Of a stretch of DNA of 64,000 nucleotides, positions 1 to 12,461 are shown piece by piece. The stretch's first letter is position 1. Each line of letters starts with the position of its first letter. Under the pieces are notes generated by a model. It saw nothing but the letters and a program-made list of their open reading frames with translations. It was not told the DNA's origin and did no database searches. This DNA comes from Colocasia esculenta (taxonomy: Eukaryota; Streptophyta; Magnoliopsida; Alismatales; Araceae): NCBI GenBank assembly GCA_014218235.1, contig CM024766.1, positions 73,707,207-73,771,206 of the forward strand, in the 5' to 3' direction. Both the position numbers and the translations under genes were made by a program.

Positions 1-597
1 GCCCAATGAAAATTCAAATATCCTTCAAATCTTTAACTTATCCATGTTGTGTGCTTTCTATCTTATCAGGGTAGGTAAGAAAGGTGTCAGCAGAAAATGA
101 GGACTCAAAGAACTCCTTATTTCCTACTAGACATAAAGGCAACTACCTATTATAGTATGCTATCAGTTGGAAATATAGACTTCTGCATAAGAAAGTATGG
201 GCTAACTGACACAAGACTTCTCTGGTCTATCATTCTCTTTCATGCATTATTGTATGCAGGACTACGGTATATAGACACAATGTTGGACCTACTACTAGTG
301 CCCTTGGAATCATGCACCAGCTGGAAGACTCTACTCTATTCTAAGGAACTAGTAGACACAAGAAGACTTCCATTAGACTCAAGAGAAGGAGAGTAGAAGA
401 AGAAGAGGAAGAGCTCCAACTTCTATCATTCAATGGTCCTCTTCACCTAATCTATAAAGGATGAAGGCTCTAAAGCAGAAGAGTAAGAGAAAACTTGAAG
501 ATCCTTTTGAAAGAGTGTTCATCCAGTGATGAGCCTAAGCAACACACACACTCAAAGAAAAGAGAGAAAGAGCTCGAGCCCATTCACAGAAGATCGT
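1..597 (+). repeat. Left part of a copia LTR (copia-3), SIRE/Maximus type
   Basis: This stretch has no credible gene. It aligns by eye with the LTRs of the copia-2 element: the block around 60-90 recurs near 51710 and 56060, and the purine-rich leader around 360-590 recurs near 52020-52240. The LTR start lies outside the window. The LTR stops at 597, where a gypsy solo LTR is inserted, and resumes at 42580. The last five bases (593-597, ATCGT) look like a decayed copy of the target duplication found as ATTGC after that insertion. Which LTR of the parent element this is cannot be decided. Confidence 0.8.
453..460 (+). promoter_or_regulatory. Candidate TATA box of the copia-3 LTR
   Basis: TATAAAGG followed by ATGAAGG. 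The same site in the same context occurs at 52107 and 56452 in the related copia-2 LTRs, which supports a shared LTR promoter. Functional activity is inferred only. Confidence 0.55.
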
Positions 598-2025
598 TGT
601 AACGTCGCAACTTTTTGGATCATAGTTTAGTGGGTTTGGTGGCCAATGTATGGCCCAAAACTGTGTGTTGGAAAAGTTTGAACAGGTTGTGTAGGTTGGA
701 GGCTTGGAATCCAAGCCAAACCAACCTCTGGAGCGACTTTCATAAACCCGACCAACACAGGCTTCGCGATTTTAATAAACGCGAGTGCCCTGGTCGTCTT
801 GTTTTGGATGCTGCTTTCTGGGGTGTGCGTCTGCATCTGCGCCACGTGTCGCATGCAGAGATGTCACTTTTAATTACGATAGATATATCCATCACGATTT
901 AAACACGACGACGCGACCTGTCACGATTTTGATTGTGTGTTGAGGCTGGCTGACGCCAGGCTAAGCACTGCAGGAAACACTGCTCAGCCGTGGGGGTTTT
1001 CTCGGTGATTTGGAGGTCTCGGCATGCGGCTTGGTGTGTTTCCGACGCGAGGAGGTTGTGTGGAGCGCGTGAAACGCCAGGGCAGCGCTGTTTTACGTGC
1101 TCTTCGTGTGGCAGGGGAATTCTTCTCCTTTTTGATTTAAACAGACCATGTTTAAGGTTTTTAATGTGTGAAATGGGTTAGGGGAAGTAGGATGCATGTG
1201 TAGGTCTTTATTTAAATGCAAGTTCTCATGTATAATGGCTGTGCAGGGTGGTTTGAGCACATTTTGGAATGGGTTTTGGGGTAGGGTTTCTGCAGCTGAA
1301 ATGGGACAGACCCAGATGTCGCGTTTCAGTTTGTATCGCGACGGTTACCCTCGTCGTGATTTAGTCTTCAAATAGCGACCTCTGTGTCCGTCGTGATTTC
1401 GATGACTGCTACCCAAACCCTTGCTTGTCTACATGGTGCTATGAGTTTCTTTCATGTATGGGTCTGTATGAATGTTGGTTTGTGTGCAATGGATAGTAAG
1501 CGGTGCATTGGCACATGTGGTAATTGGAAATACTGAGTTTGCATGGTTTTGTGTACGTGGCAAGTCAGGTATACTATGCAGCCCGTGGTTACCTCTCGAG
1601 TCGGGTACCCCAAGTTCTTTGTGAGCTAAGCACGTAGTGCTCGGGGTTTGTCCCAGTACTTGTGTACCACTAGGGTCTGTGTCGTCTTCCTGGACACCAT
1701 CACTCAGTAGTTAGAGTTGTACGTCTGGCTGAGGGAAAGACGACAATGGGACAACGACTTGTGTGTTGTGGTTGTTCTTAGTCGCTTGTAGCGCGCTCTT
1801 GGTTGGGGGACGGACACCGGTAGACATACTGGTCCCCAACTAGTCCTTTTCCAGTGCCTCACTTTAGGGAGCTCGGGCTAGAGTCCTTAAAGGTGCCAGG
1901 CATGGAGCTGCAGTCGTGAGAGCTGCGGTTGTGGTGAGGTTTGGTCTCCACAGCTTGTTGGTTCTGTTGTGGTGGAGCAGCAGCTAGACCTTTCGTCTTT
2001 CGCTGCGAGGCTGAGAGGTAGACCT
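598..2025 (+). repeat. Solo gypsy LTR A, left segment
   Basis: The LTR begins TGTAACGTCGC at 598 and is cut at 2025 by the SIRE-like element; it resumes at 41933. The last five bases, 2021-2025 (GACCT), are the SIRE target duplication. The same family is present in reverse at 7946-11212: the block at 1935-2025 matches the complement of about 9410-9510. No PBS or coding region is attached to either end, so this is a solo LTR. CG-centred motifs (for example around 890-935 and 1325-1395) are present. Small open frames here have no recognisable product. Confidence 0.82.
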
Positions 2026-3869
2026 TGAGGATCAGTCCATCTCCATAAATAAATTATATTTTATTATATGCATTTTTGGTGATTAACAAAACCATTGAAA
2101 ACATTATCCAACATCTTTCTCTAAAGTTGATAGCATCAAGTAAATTAAAATTAGTAAGTTATCATCACTCACTGTTATTTGAAGTTCAAAGCATGAATTC
2201 TGTCTAAGTATACATCGACTCTTTTAATAAAACAACGATTTCATGATCGATTTCACTTAAACAATGATTTCATCATTGAAACAACAATTTCATGAACGAT
2301 TTGGTCACTTAAACAACGACTTCATAGAAACATCGATTTAGCCGCTACAACAATTCTATTAAAGAACGATTTGGTCGCTACAACGACTCTGTTTCACTTA
2401 AACAACGATTTGGTCGCTATAACGATTTGAGTGTTGCTACAACGATTTCATCTCTACAACGACTTCCTATGAAACAACTATTTTACGGAAACAACGATTT
2501 TGTCTGTACATCAATTTTATTCATATATCGATTGTGTACAAAACAATGATTTTACTATATTTATACATGGATTATGGTCACATCAACTCTATTTCAACAT
2601 AGATTTCATTTGTATGTTTATGACAACGATTTCATGAATATATCAACTCTCTTCACAATGATTATGATTTAAATAAAGTGTCATATACTTTCATTATCTT
2701 TTCGGATAATCTTGAAAGTAATTATCCTTCATGATATTCAAATGTATTCCTTTTGAATCTCTGTGGACTTCAAGTCTTCCCGCGTATAACACTATATCTC
2801 GTGCTCTTGAGCATTTATTGTGCTAGTACATATCTCTGCACGAAATATATCTGTGTGCTTTCTACTCTTGTGTTCTTTAAACAAAAGCTTTAAAGGGTCA
2901 TAGAATGGCATTTCCTTTTTGGCGTATTTTCTTATTGCATGCCATCTAATGTTGACTGATAGCTTAGAGATAGTTGAGCTGTCTATGTTTCAGTATTTAT
3001 TGTGCGTAGATTTCTGCCAGTATCACACCCTACAACGTTGGACAAACAAGGAGCAAAAGATATCTGGATGATCCTTCTCTATGTGCATGTCTCTCTGGGC
3101 CTTTAATGGCTGCTGGTATTCTTGGTACCCATGTTGGACCATACTCAACTTGCGTGCCTCAGACATAGAGACAGCAGATACTTCAACGGCTATATTCTCA
3201 AGAGAAGATATATAGAAAACCAACCACTCCATGCAAGATAATTGGTTATCCTTTGGAGCACCTTGTAGAAGAGCTTGTTTATTCAGGCAATCAGTCTTTA
3301 GCTCTCCACAGCCATCTACTTAGTCTTTTGAAAGCTTGTGTAAGATCTGAGAGAATCCACCACTACAAATCTTTGTCTCTCAGACCTCACCTCAGATCAA
3401 GCAATCCTATAAGCTTGGTCTAGGGGCCATTCACTCTCTACTCATTCTTCTTGAGTGCTCCTCTTCGGTTGGGAAGAGAAGACCTATTGTTGAACAGGTG
3501 GTTGTTTCCCTTTAGTAAGAAGGAAGGCTTGTTAAATCAGGTGTTGGTTGTACCTCTTCGGGTAGAGAAGAGAAGGCCAGCTATTACTGGATGTGTAAGA
3601 GTCCTTGAGAGGGACAATACCCTTTTTTATTGAAATACCAAGTTGTTTCTTGGGGACTTGACGTAGGACTCTTTGGGATAGGAGATCTGAACCAAGATAA
3701 AATTTCTTGTTATCTATTTCTGCTTGCTTGTTTGTCTTTATTCCACACTAACTCTAACTATCGAACTTAGTATTTTCTATCAAGTGTTTTATTTATAGGT
3801 ATTATTCTAAAAGATTTTTCAGCAATCCATTCACCCCCCCCCCCCTCTGGGCTTGCTATCTGGGCAACA
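2026..3869 (+). repeat. 5' LTR of the SIRE-like element
   Basis: The LTR starts TGAGGATCAG and ends GGGCAACA, and is paired with 40086-41927. By eye the two copies differ at roughly one base in twenty over the first 180 bases. The region about 2220-2560 is a degenerate array built on an 'acaacgattt' unit. A possible TATA (TATATAG) sits near 3209-3215. Close to the end, 3649-3670 holds a block shared with the other copia LTRs, and a run of C lies before the terminus. No gene is present. Confidence 0.93.
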
Positions 3870-3871
3870 AG

Positions 3872-3884
3872 TGGTATCAGAGAC
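3872..3884 (+). other. Primer binding site of the SIRE-like element
   Basis: TGGTATCAGAGAC lies two bases after the 5' LTR. It matches the initiator-methionine tRNA 3'-end complement used by plant copia elements, with a change near its end (canonical TGGTATCAGAGCC). Confidence 0.85.
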
Positions 3885-3931
3885 TTGCCTCTTCGAATAA
3901 GAAGATCTCACGATCTGAAGAGCAAAGATAA

Positions 3932-5641
3932 ATGGTAGCCCAAGGATATGCAGAGGGTCAGTCCGTCAATAGACCTCCACTATTCGACGGTGAAGATTAT
4001 AACTACTGGAAGACTTGGATGGAGTTCTTCCTTCAAGGTCTCGATTTCCAGCTTTGGTCAATTATCGAAGAAGGAGACCTAGTGGTACTCAACAATAGAG
4101 AAAATTGGCCAGATGATGACAAGAAGAAAATATCCCTAAACAACAAAGCTAAAAGTATACTATGTTGTGCGCTGAGTAAGAAAGAATTCAACAGGATTTC
4201 AGCATGCAAGTCAACTATGGAAATGTGGGAAAAGCTCAGAATCACATATGAAGGAACTGACGAGGTAAAGGAAACAAGAATAGATATCCTGGTAGCTCAG
4301 TATGAAAAATTTCAAATGCAGTTAGGAGAGTCCATCACCAAAATGTACAGTAGATTTACAGATATCACCAACGGTTTGGCAGGGCTTGGAAAAACCTATG
4401 AAATGAGAGACATGGTAAGAAAAATATTAAGATCTCTACCAACCTCATGGACTCCAAAGGTAACAACCATAGAAGAAGCCAACGATCTTAGGAGAATGTC
4501 ACTTGAGAAACTTATTGGATCTCTGATGGCTCACAAGATAAATATGGAAAGGCTTGGAGAATCGTCCAGCTGGAAGAAGCATAGCAATGCTCTAAAGGCC
4601 ACAGAAGGTAGTTCTGAGGGCGAGTAAGAAGGTGAAAGAAGTGATGAAGGCAACGAAGATGAAGAAGCTCTTCTCTCTAGAAGACTGCAGCGCATTCTAG
4701 TGAAGAAAAAATACCAGTCAGGAAGAAGGCATTTTAAGAAAGGCAGAGATTTCAAAAGATCTGAAGGAAAAGAAGTCAAGAAATCAGAACCTATATGCTA
4801 CGAGTGCAAGAAGCCTGGACACATCAAGGATGAGTGTCCGAAACTAAAGTCGACAGAGTACAAGAAGAAGGATAGTGTGAAGAAATTCAAGAAGTATAAG
4901 AAGAAAGCCATGGCTGCTGCATGGAACAATGAGAGTGACTCAGACATTGAGTCAAGCTCCAGCGATGAAGAAGAAGAAAAGGTCAATCTAGCCTTCATGG
5001 CAAATATTGATGATAAGGTAACTTCTGACTCGTCTTTCACTTCTTGCAATGAATCTGATTCAGATAGTTTAGAGGATGCATTTAACGAGTTATACAGTAA
5101 GTATAAAGATGTCTGTAAGTTGTTAAAAACAACCAAGAAAAATTACGCATGCTTAGAAATAACCAACTCAGATTTAAAATTTGAAACTGAGCAACTAGAA
5201 AAATAAATTTCTGATTTAAAAAGGAGAAATGAACTGTTATGCGAAGATTTAAAGGATAAAAATGAAAAAATAACAAATCTAGAAAATCAAGAAACTACAA
5301 GCAAACTTAAAAATGAAATCAATATATTAACAAAAGACAATGAATATCTAGCTGCTATAATTGAAAATTTCACAAACGGAAAATCTTCTTTAATATTAAA
5401 AGGGGCAAGAAGATCAGGAAAGAAAAAAATTGGTTTAGGATACACTCTACCTGACAATGAAGAAATAATTAGTCATCCTAAAATTTATCCAATGCCAAAA
5501 TTTGTAGCTGAACAATATACTAATTATAAATCTAACATTAATTACATGCCAATTAAAATAGTAGATAATATCTCACACTGCAGTCACTGTAATAAATTAG
5601 GTCACACTAAAATAACATGTACAACTAAACACTTAAAGTAG
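3932..5641 (+). pseudogene. gag: SIRE-like gag (capsid and nucleocapsid), two premature stops
   Basis: Gag packages the RNA and forms the cytoplasmic virus-like particle. The start ATG at 3932 lies 48 bases after the PBS. The N-terminal part (residues about 10-200) has the copia gag pattern, including 'PPLFDGEDYNYW'. A CCHC zinc knuckle (CYECKKPGHIKDEC) is at 4796-4837. A Lys/Glu/Ser-rich region and a likely coiled coil follow (about 5060-5350), then a second CCHC knuckle (CSHCNKLGHTKITC) at 5579-5620. The frame is unbroken from 3932 to 5641 apart from in-frame TAA stops at 4625-4627 and at about 5204-5206. It closes with TAG at 5639-5641, just before pol, which is in another frame. The long gag with a distal second knuckle is typical of the SIRE/Maximus group. 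Confidence 0.88.
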
Positions 5642-5657
5642 ATTCCGAAAAGAAACG

Positions 5658-7945
5658 GTGAGGAAACTAACAAACCATGACCCAAAGAAACTTGGGTACC
5701 TAAATCTCAGTGATTTATTGCAGGGAAGCCTTAGAGGATCAAAGTGGTACCTGGACAACGAGTGCTCAAGGCATATGACTGGCAACAAAAGACTGTTCTC
5801 GCACATCAAATATGAAGAAGGCACAGTAACCTATGGTGATAATGGCAAAGGATCAGTGATTGGTTGCGGATCCATTGGAAACCAAGATAGAACATTGATA
5901 GAAGATGTACTATGTGTCAAGGGACTTAAGCACAACTTAATTAGCATCAGCCAACTGTGCGACAAGGGGCATCAGATCAAGTTCCAAGAATCTAAGTGTT
6001 TGATCATCAAGAATGAGGCAATTATCTTCGAAGCCAGTAGAGAAAAGAATCTGTATGTACTGCACTTAGAAGAATTGAAGGATCAAGATATCTATCTAGT
6101 AGCAAGTAAAGAGCAAAACGCTGAACTATGGCATAGACGGTTAGGCCACTGCAGCTTGGATGGCATGAGAAAACTCATCAAACATGATCTAGTGGAAGGT
6201 TTGCCAAAGATTCAATCAAAACTGGACAGTGGGTGTGAACCATGTGCAAAAGGAAAACATGCAAGATCCTCATTCAAATCCAAGACAGTAGTAACTACCT
6301 CCAAACCTCTAGAACTGCTACATATGGACTTGTTTAGACCAATGAGAAAAACTAGTTTGGGAGGAAAGAATTTTGGATTTGTCATAGTTGATGATTATTC
6401 AAGATTTACATGGGTATCATTTTTAGAGCTAAATATGACACATTTGAAAGTTCTGTAAAGTTCAGCAAAGTAGCTCAAAAGGATAAAAAGTTCAGCATCA
6501 TCAGTATCCGTTCAGATCACAGAGGAGAATTCCAAAACGATAGATTTACAGAATTTTGTGATGATCAAGGTATAAAACACAATTTCTCAGCACCTAGAAC
6601 ACCATAGCAAATTGGAGTAGCTGAAAGGAAGAATAGAACCTTGTTGGATATGGTTAGGACCATGCTATCTGAGTATAACCTTCCAAGATATTTCTAGGCA
6701 GAAGCTATAAATACATCATGCTATATCATAAATAGAGTCATGATCAGGCCAATCCTAAAGAATACTGCCTATGAGCTGTACAAATAAAGAAAGCGCAAGA
6801 TCAGCCATCTCAGAACATTTGGATGTCCATGCTTCATTCACAACAATGGTAAGAGAGATTTAGGAAAGTTGGATTCTAAATCTGATGAAGGAATCTTTAT
6901 GGGGTACACTTCTAAACCTAAAGGCTATAGAGTTTTTAATAAAAGAAGTTTATTAATTTAACAAACTGTTCATGTTATTTTTGATGAGTCTAACCCTTCC
7001 TTGAGAAAGGAAGTCGATAGTGATGATGAAAATGTAGAAAATCTCTCCAAGAAACTTAAGGAAACAACTATCAAAGATAATGAAGATCCACCCTTGGAAG
7101 AACTACAACAGAAAGAAATTACTCATGATGATCTTCCAAAGGAATGGTGGTACAAAAGGGATCACCCTATAGACAACATTATTAGAGATCCATCCGCAGG
7201 GGTAAGAACTAGAGGTAATGTTATTCCTTGTGATTATTTAGCATTTGTATCTCAAATAGAGCCGAAGACAGTCAATGAAGAACTATCTGATGAATCTTGG
7301 ATTTCAGCCATGCACGATGAACTTAATCAGTTCAGGAGAAATCAAGTTTGGTCCCTTGTTCCAAGACCATCAGATCATCCAGTGATTGGCACCAAATAGG
7401 TGTTCAGAAACAAATTGGATGAAGCTGGTGTTATCACTAGAAACAAGGCTACACTAGTTGCTCAAGTCTATTCCCAAGAGGAAGGCATATATTTTGATGA
7501 AACCTATGCACCAGTGGCTAGACTAGAGGCTATTCGAATTTTACTTGCTTATGCATGTGCATTGGATTTAAAACTTTTTCAAATGGATGTAAAATCTGTA
7601 TTTTTAAATGGTTATATAAAGGAGGAAGTCTATGTGGAAGAGCCTCCCTGTTTAGATGATTTAGAATATCCAAATCATATTTTGAGATTATATAAAGCAT
7701 TGTATGGATTAAAACAAGCACCTCGAGCATGGTATGAAAAACTTAGTGCATTCTTGCTAAATCATGGTTTTATTAGAGGTCAGGAAGATAACACACTTTT
7801 CATTAAAACAAATGCCAAAAATATATTACTTGTTCAAATTTATGTAGATGATATTATTTTTGGATCAACTGATGAATCCTTGTGCAAGTATTTTGAGAAG
7901 CTCATGTAGGGAGAATTTAAGGTGAGAATGATGGGAGAACTCAAC
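5658..7945 (+). pseudogene. pol: SIRE-like pol, first part: protease, integrase, most of reverse transcriptase
   Basis: Protease: the region 5744-5785 reads WYLDNECSRHMTG, where the family usually has D-S-G, so the catalytic triad is altered. GAG-pre-integrase with an H-H-C-C zinc site is at about 6127-6270. The integrase core shows the first Asp at about 6325, a D-H-R-G-E-F motif near 6515, and the Glu in 'GVAERKNRTLLD' near 6615-6650. The frame shifts by one base near 6424-6440; after that one frame runs to 7945 with stops at 6605 (TAG), near 6695 (TAG), 6785 (TAA), near 6960 (TAA), 7397 (TAG) and 7907 (TAG). RT motifs run from about 7290, with an intact YVDD at 7841-7852. The gene is cut at 7945 by solo LTR A-prime and resumes in frame at 11218. 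Confidence 0.92.
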
Positions 7946-10900
7946 TGTGACGAACCGGGGGATTGATGCCCATTAATGCTCCATATCCAGATCCGCCTCC
8001 CGCGAACGGACCGAAGTCTCGCAAGGGATATCTCACACACGTGTCCAGTAAGAGTATAAAAGACAAACCACAAGAATATAAGACACAAGAAAGTACATGT
8101 GCTCATATCTGCTCACAAATTTGTACAACTATCCCATTACATTAATACATGTCCAATTAAAAGAGTACAACTATCTGGGGCATACCCCGAGGGAGCACAA
8201 GCTCACACAACACTAACTACTAAACAACTGCTGGTGGTACAAGTCTGACACAACGCCGCTGCAAGCCAAACACACGGCAAGCCCTGAAAAGAACTGTAGG
8301 GGAGTGAAACTCAACAAGTCACTGGCTCAGTAAGGGCTACCCAAAACAACACCGAGACCACAATACTCCTCAACCCCAAAGGGTCTCACTGGCAACACCA
8401 ATAGCCAAACCATTTCATGCTCACATCATGACAATAAATAACAATTAAACATAATCATGATAATAAACACAAAGTCCTTAGAAGGAAAGTAGGACTACAG
8501 GACTAACATAATATCATTAGTCAGCCCAACTACTAAAGTGCCTAAACCACAGTCTCACTGGCACACTGCTACAACAACTAGTTGCCTAAGCTATAAGCCA
8601 CACAGGCAAGTCACTGCCCAAGCTACAAGCTTCACAAGCAAATCTCGAACACTTAAGTAACATGACTGCTAACAAAGAGCTGGTCCTTTATACTCCAAAT
8701 CACACTACGTCGAGAGCCACACATAAATGGTAGGACTGGCTACAACTAGCTAGTCCATCACACACTAAATCCATAATCGGAACCATGCCCAAGAAGGGTA
8801 AAACTCAACAAGTGGAAGGTCTCACACGGCCTCCACAGAGCATAGCTCTACTAAACCACAATATGCCTAAGCTACAAGCCTCATCGGCAAAATACCCACA
8901 AAGGTAACATAATTAATAATCACAAACTAATTCACAATAAAATATAAACAAAGATCTACTTAAAACGGATAAAATACAACAAGTGGCTGGTCAAACCACA
9001 AGACCTCCACCACACACGAAAGCCTGAAAAGGTTGGTACACAATGTACCACCACAAAACTATAAAATAACCCATAAAAGGTACAGGTACCTGCTACTCTG
9101 AGGTACCACAACACAAATACCCGAACAAAGGGTACAAGTAGGTGATAAACACCACACTGAACCACAATTATATTGTGCCATCATTTAAGCACAACATTAC
9201 AGGTAAAACCTCAATCGGCGAGTCACACAAACCACAACTCAGTCACAATTGTGCCAATACCAGGGCACACCTCAAACGAGTCATACCTCGACTAAGAGTC
9301 ACAAACTCGCAAGCTACAGTCACTAGCAAACCACGAGTCAGAAGGGAACGACACCACCACACGAGAACGGACTACTGGCTGATCAGGCCAATATCCAACC
9401 CGGACAACACAACACAAGAACAACCTCTCAGCCTCGCAGTCACGGACGAAAGGTCCAACTGCCGCTCCACAAGGAAGAAGTCAAACAACTGTGGAGACCA
9501 ACCAACACCACACCTGCAGACACATAGCTGCAGGCCCATGCCTGGCACCTCTAGAGTCTCTGGCCGGAGCACTCTAAAGTGAGGCACTGGAAAACAGGAC
9601 TAGCTGGGGACCAGTGAGGTCTACTGGTGTCCGTACCAGGCTATATAGTGCCTCTAGAGTCTCTGGCCGGAGCACTCTAAAGTGAGGCACTGGAAAACAG
9701 GACTAGCTGGTGGAAAACAGGACAAACTCTGGGAAGTCGCTGCCCCACTGCCGTCTTTCCCTCTGCCGGACGTACAACTCAAACTCAGGAGTGAGGGTGT
9801 CCAGGAAGATGACACAGACCTCAACGGTACAACACCAGTACCGGGACAAAACCCCGAGCACACAAACACACATGCCTGGCTCACAAAGAACCTGGGGTAC
9901 TCGACTAGAGAGACATTCCGGAATAGGCGCCGGACCACCACACTCAGCTAGCACAAACCACGATACTTACACATATAGCCTTTACTTATAATTTACGATA
10001 AACAACACGTGTATATTACACCCTGGTTGGTGTACCACACGTCTTCCACGTGAACCACATGTCCAACACATGGACAACGCACTCCAAGAGTGCCACGGGT
10101 GCCAACGCACCACACATACTGTGTAAAGCAATTACGTACATCACACATCATTCACGTAAAACATGCCCATTACATGAGCAGTATGCTCCAAGAGCATAAC
10201 AAGTGCACTGGCTCACACCGGTCATCGCCATGCACACACAAACACGCAATACTCATAACCAGAAAAGCTACGTAAACCACACTACATGAGTACATGCACA
10301 AGTTGGCGACAACATCGACTGCCGCTTATAAGAAATAGACGGCAAGCGATCTAGCCGTTTATATCCCGGCTGATGAGCTTGGAGACAAGCAATCTTGACG
10401 CCAAGTTCTCCGGCCTTAAACCCTGCAGAAACCCTAATCCAGCTATACAGGTTTTTCCAACCGTTAAAACTACAAGAAAATGTACTGAAACGGTTCTTTA
10501 AACATGCATGAACCCAAAACAACCCAACACAACATGCTACATACATTAAATTACTCAAACCACCCATTATCCCTTCATGGTGCAACTTAATCCGAAAATG
10601 CATTATCATGCTGATTAAAGTGGTTAAGTCGTGTTTTAATGTTTCGAACAAGCTAACAGGGCTCAACCCCTACCTCAGAACACGCTCAAACCTCCCGCAA
10701 TCTCCTGGTTCACACTGAACCTTCCGCGAGCTCCCACGAGAATTGCACCATGCCACAGCGTTTCCTCGCGCGATTCGTCACCGCCACACATTCCACGGTC
10801 CTCCAAGCATCCTTCAAAATCTGTTGGAAGCTCTAGAAACATGGGGACGCGAAGCTGGGGTAAGGGTAAGAGAGAGGCAGGTGGGAAACCTGCTCTCGGG

Positions 10901-11212
10901 TGACCCTATAACCTGCAGAATTCTCAGGTTGGCGTCAACCCCTATGCCGCCAATAGCAACCGCCACCCTCAGCGTCCACATCCACTGCCGCCAAGATCAT
11001 GCAGTCAACGACCACTTACCTGGACGCCAACAAGTCAATGACCACCCCTGGCCGCCAACTCCTACTCAACTGCAGTAGGTCCTATTTCATTTCGGGACGT
11101 AACCTGCACCACACCTACACACACCACGCGTCTACACCACACTGGCCTTACAACAACCATCACCACCACAACACACATGATCCAAAAGGATCCGAAAATA
11201 AGCGACGTTACA
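7946..11212 (-). repeat. Solo gypsy LTR A-prime, inserted in copia RT (antisense)
   Basis: The ends on the plus strand are TGTGACGAA... (7946) and ...CGACGTTACA (11212), with a perfect target duplication TCAAC at 7941-7945 and 11213-11217. Read on the minus strand it begins TGTAACGTCGC, the same start as LTR A (598), and shares several internal blocks with it, so both belong to one family in opposite orientation. At 3267 bp it is longer than A, partly through an internal duplication (9548-9710). There is no internal region, so it is a solo LTR. Open frames in it (for example around 9142-9582) show no recognisable domain. Confidence 0.9.
9548..9710. repeat. Direct duplication inside LTR A-prime
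   Basis: The segment beginning CCTCTAGAGTCTCTGG occurs at 9548 and again at 9651 (offset 103). The second copy is truncated after the shared 'ggaaaacaggac' string, which then recurs a third time at about 9713. LTR A has one corresponding segment near 1850, so the duplication is specific to A-prime. Confidence 0.8.
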
Positions 11213-11217
11213 TCAAC

Positions 11218-12054
11218 TACTTCCTTGGATTACAAATAAAGCAAGGCAATGAAGGAACTCACATTTGTCAAGCAAAATACACCAAGGAACTTCTAAAGAA
11301 ATTTGGTTTTGAAAATGCCAAACCACTGTCAACTCCCATGAGCACATCTACCAGGTTAGACAGTGATCCAGAAGGTAAGAAAGTTGATCAAAAACTTTAT
11401 AGAGGTATGATTGGGTCATTGCTTTATTTAACAGTTAGTAGGCCTGATATTTTATTTAGTGTATGCATGTGTGCAAGATATCAATCTGATCCTAAGGAAT
11501 CTCATTTAATATCTGTTAAAAGGATCTTTAGAAATTTAGCTAAAACTCATGACCTAGGACTATGGTATCCTAAATCATGTGAAGCTAGTTTAGTTGGATA
11601 TTCTGATCCTGACTATGCTGGATGCAAAGTAGATAGAAAAAGCACCAGTGGTGGTTGTCAATTTCTTACAAGATACTTAATTTTATGGTCTTCAAAGAAC
11701 CAAAATTCAGTAGCACTATCAACAGCTGAAGCTAAATACGTAGCCGCTGGGATCTGCTGCACTCAACTCTTATGGATAAAGCAACAGCTTGAGGACTATG
11801 GATAGCACATCAAAACCATCCCATTGCAATGGGACAACACAAGTGTGATAAATCTCACGAAAAAGCCAGTTCAGCACTCCAGGACGAAACATATAGAGGT
11901 CGGATATCATTTTATTAGAGATCATGTAGCTAATGGTAATATAAATATTTCTTTTATAGATACTTTAAATCAGTTAGCAGATATCTTTACAAAAGTCTTA
12001 CCTGAAGAGAGATTTACATCTCTTAGAAGGGAATTAGGCATGTGCAATTTGTAA
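11218..12054 (+). pseudogene. pol: SIRE-like pol, second part: end of RT and RNase H
   Basis: This continues the RT of 5658-7945. The codon ending at 7945 is followed in frame by 11218 once the solo LTR and one TCAAC copy are removed. The sequence opens 'YFLGLQIKQ' and passes through the RT connection domain ('GMIGSLLYLTVSRPDI'). It then reads as Ty1-copia RNase H: catalytic Asp in 'YSDPDYAG' (about 11600), Glu in 'STAEAKYVA' (about 11722-11748), Asp in 'WDNTSVINL' (about 11829), and the family motifs 'RTKHIE' and 'LADIFTK'. One in-frame TAG lies at 11803-11805. The natural end is TAA at 12052-12054, after 'RRELGMCNL'. Confidence 0.92.
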
Positions 12055-12461
12055 CAGATATATTTGTACATAACTAAAATAATAAATTTCAGAATAATAT
12101 TTATCCTTCCCGCTGAATTTAAGTAAATCCTTTATTGCTTGCGTCATAAAATGCTATGACGTTTCAAATCAATTCTTTATTGTTTACGTTATCCTCTCCT
12201 ATTTTTTGTCGCTATCCGCCTTTATTGCTTTGGCATTTCAAAAAGGTACTTTATGTCCTGCCGTTAAGTCCGAAATCCTTGCCTCATCGATTTCCTCTCT
12301 CTCTCTTATCTCCTTCAATTTGCTTGCTTGCGAAACCCTCATCGACTCCAGAATCCCCTCGGTCAGGTTTCGAAGATTCTCTTTGTTCCCGCTCAAATTT
12401 CTTGAGGGTTCTTGTTCCTCTCTTTCCCATGATCCTCCAGAAACCTTCCTCGCTCAATTCC
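12055..12461 (+). other. Spacer between SIRE-like pol and the third ORF
   Basis: About 400 bases of AT- then CT-rich sequence. An open frame runs back from the third ORF to an ATG at 12156, but its hydrophobic and Ser/Pro-rich translation looks like leader, not a domain. Pol ends with TAA in a different frame from the third ORF. So the stop readthrough described for soybean SIRE1 between pol and its envelope-like ORF is not possible here as the sequence stands. A subgenomic or spliced RNA would be needed. Confidence 0.5.

Noticed and set aside
97..396. 99-residue open frame at the window start
   Set aside because: It lies within the copia-3 LTR, has no recognisable domain, and is not kept in the related copia-2 LTRs.
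2220..2560. Possible CRISPR-like array of short repeats
   Set aside because: The units are degenerate with no constant spacer length, lie in a plant LTR, and recur with the same order in the partner LTR.
9142..9582. 146-residue open frame rich in Thr, Arg and His
   Set aside because: It is inside solo LTR A-prime, read on the strand opposite to the LTR. Composition explains the open frame; the matching part of LTR A does not keep it.
11000..11212. N-terminal extension of the copia RT frame upstream of 11213
   Set aside because: The frame is open by chance into the solo LTR. The TCAAC duplication at 11213 marks the true join with 7945.
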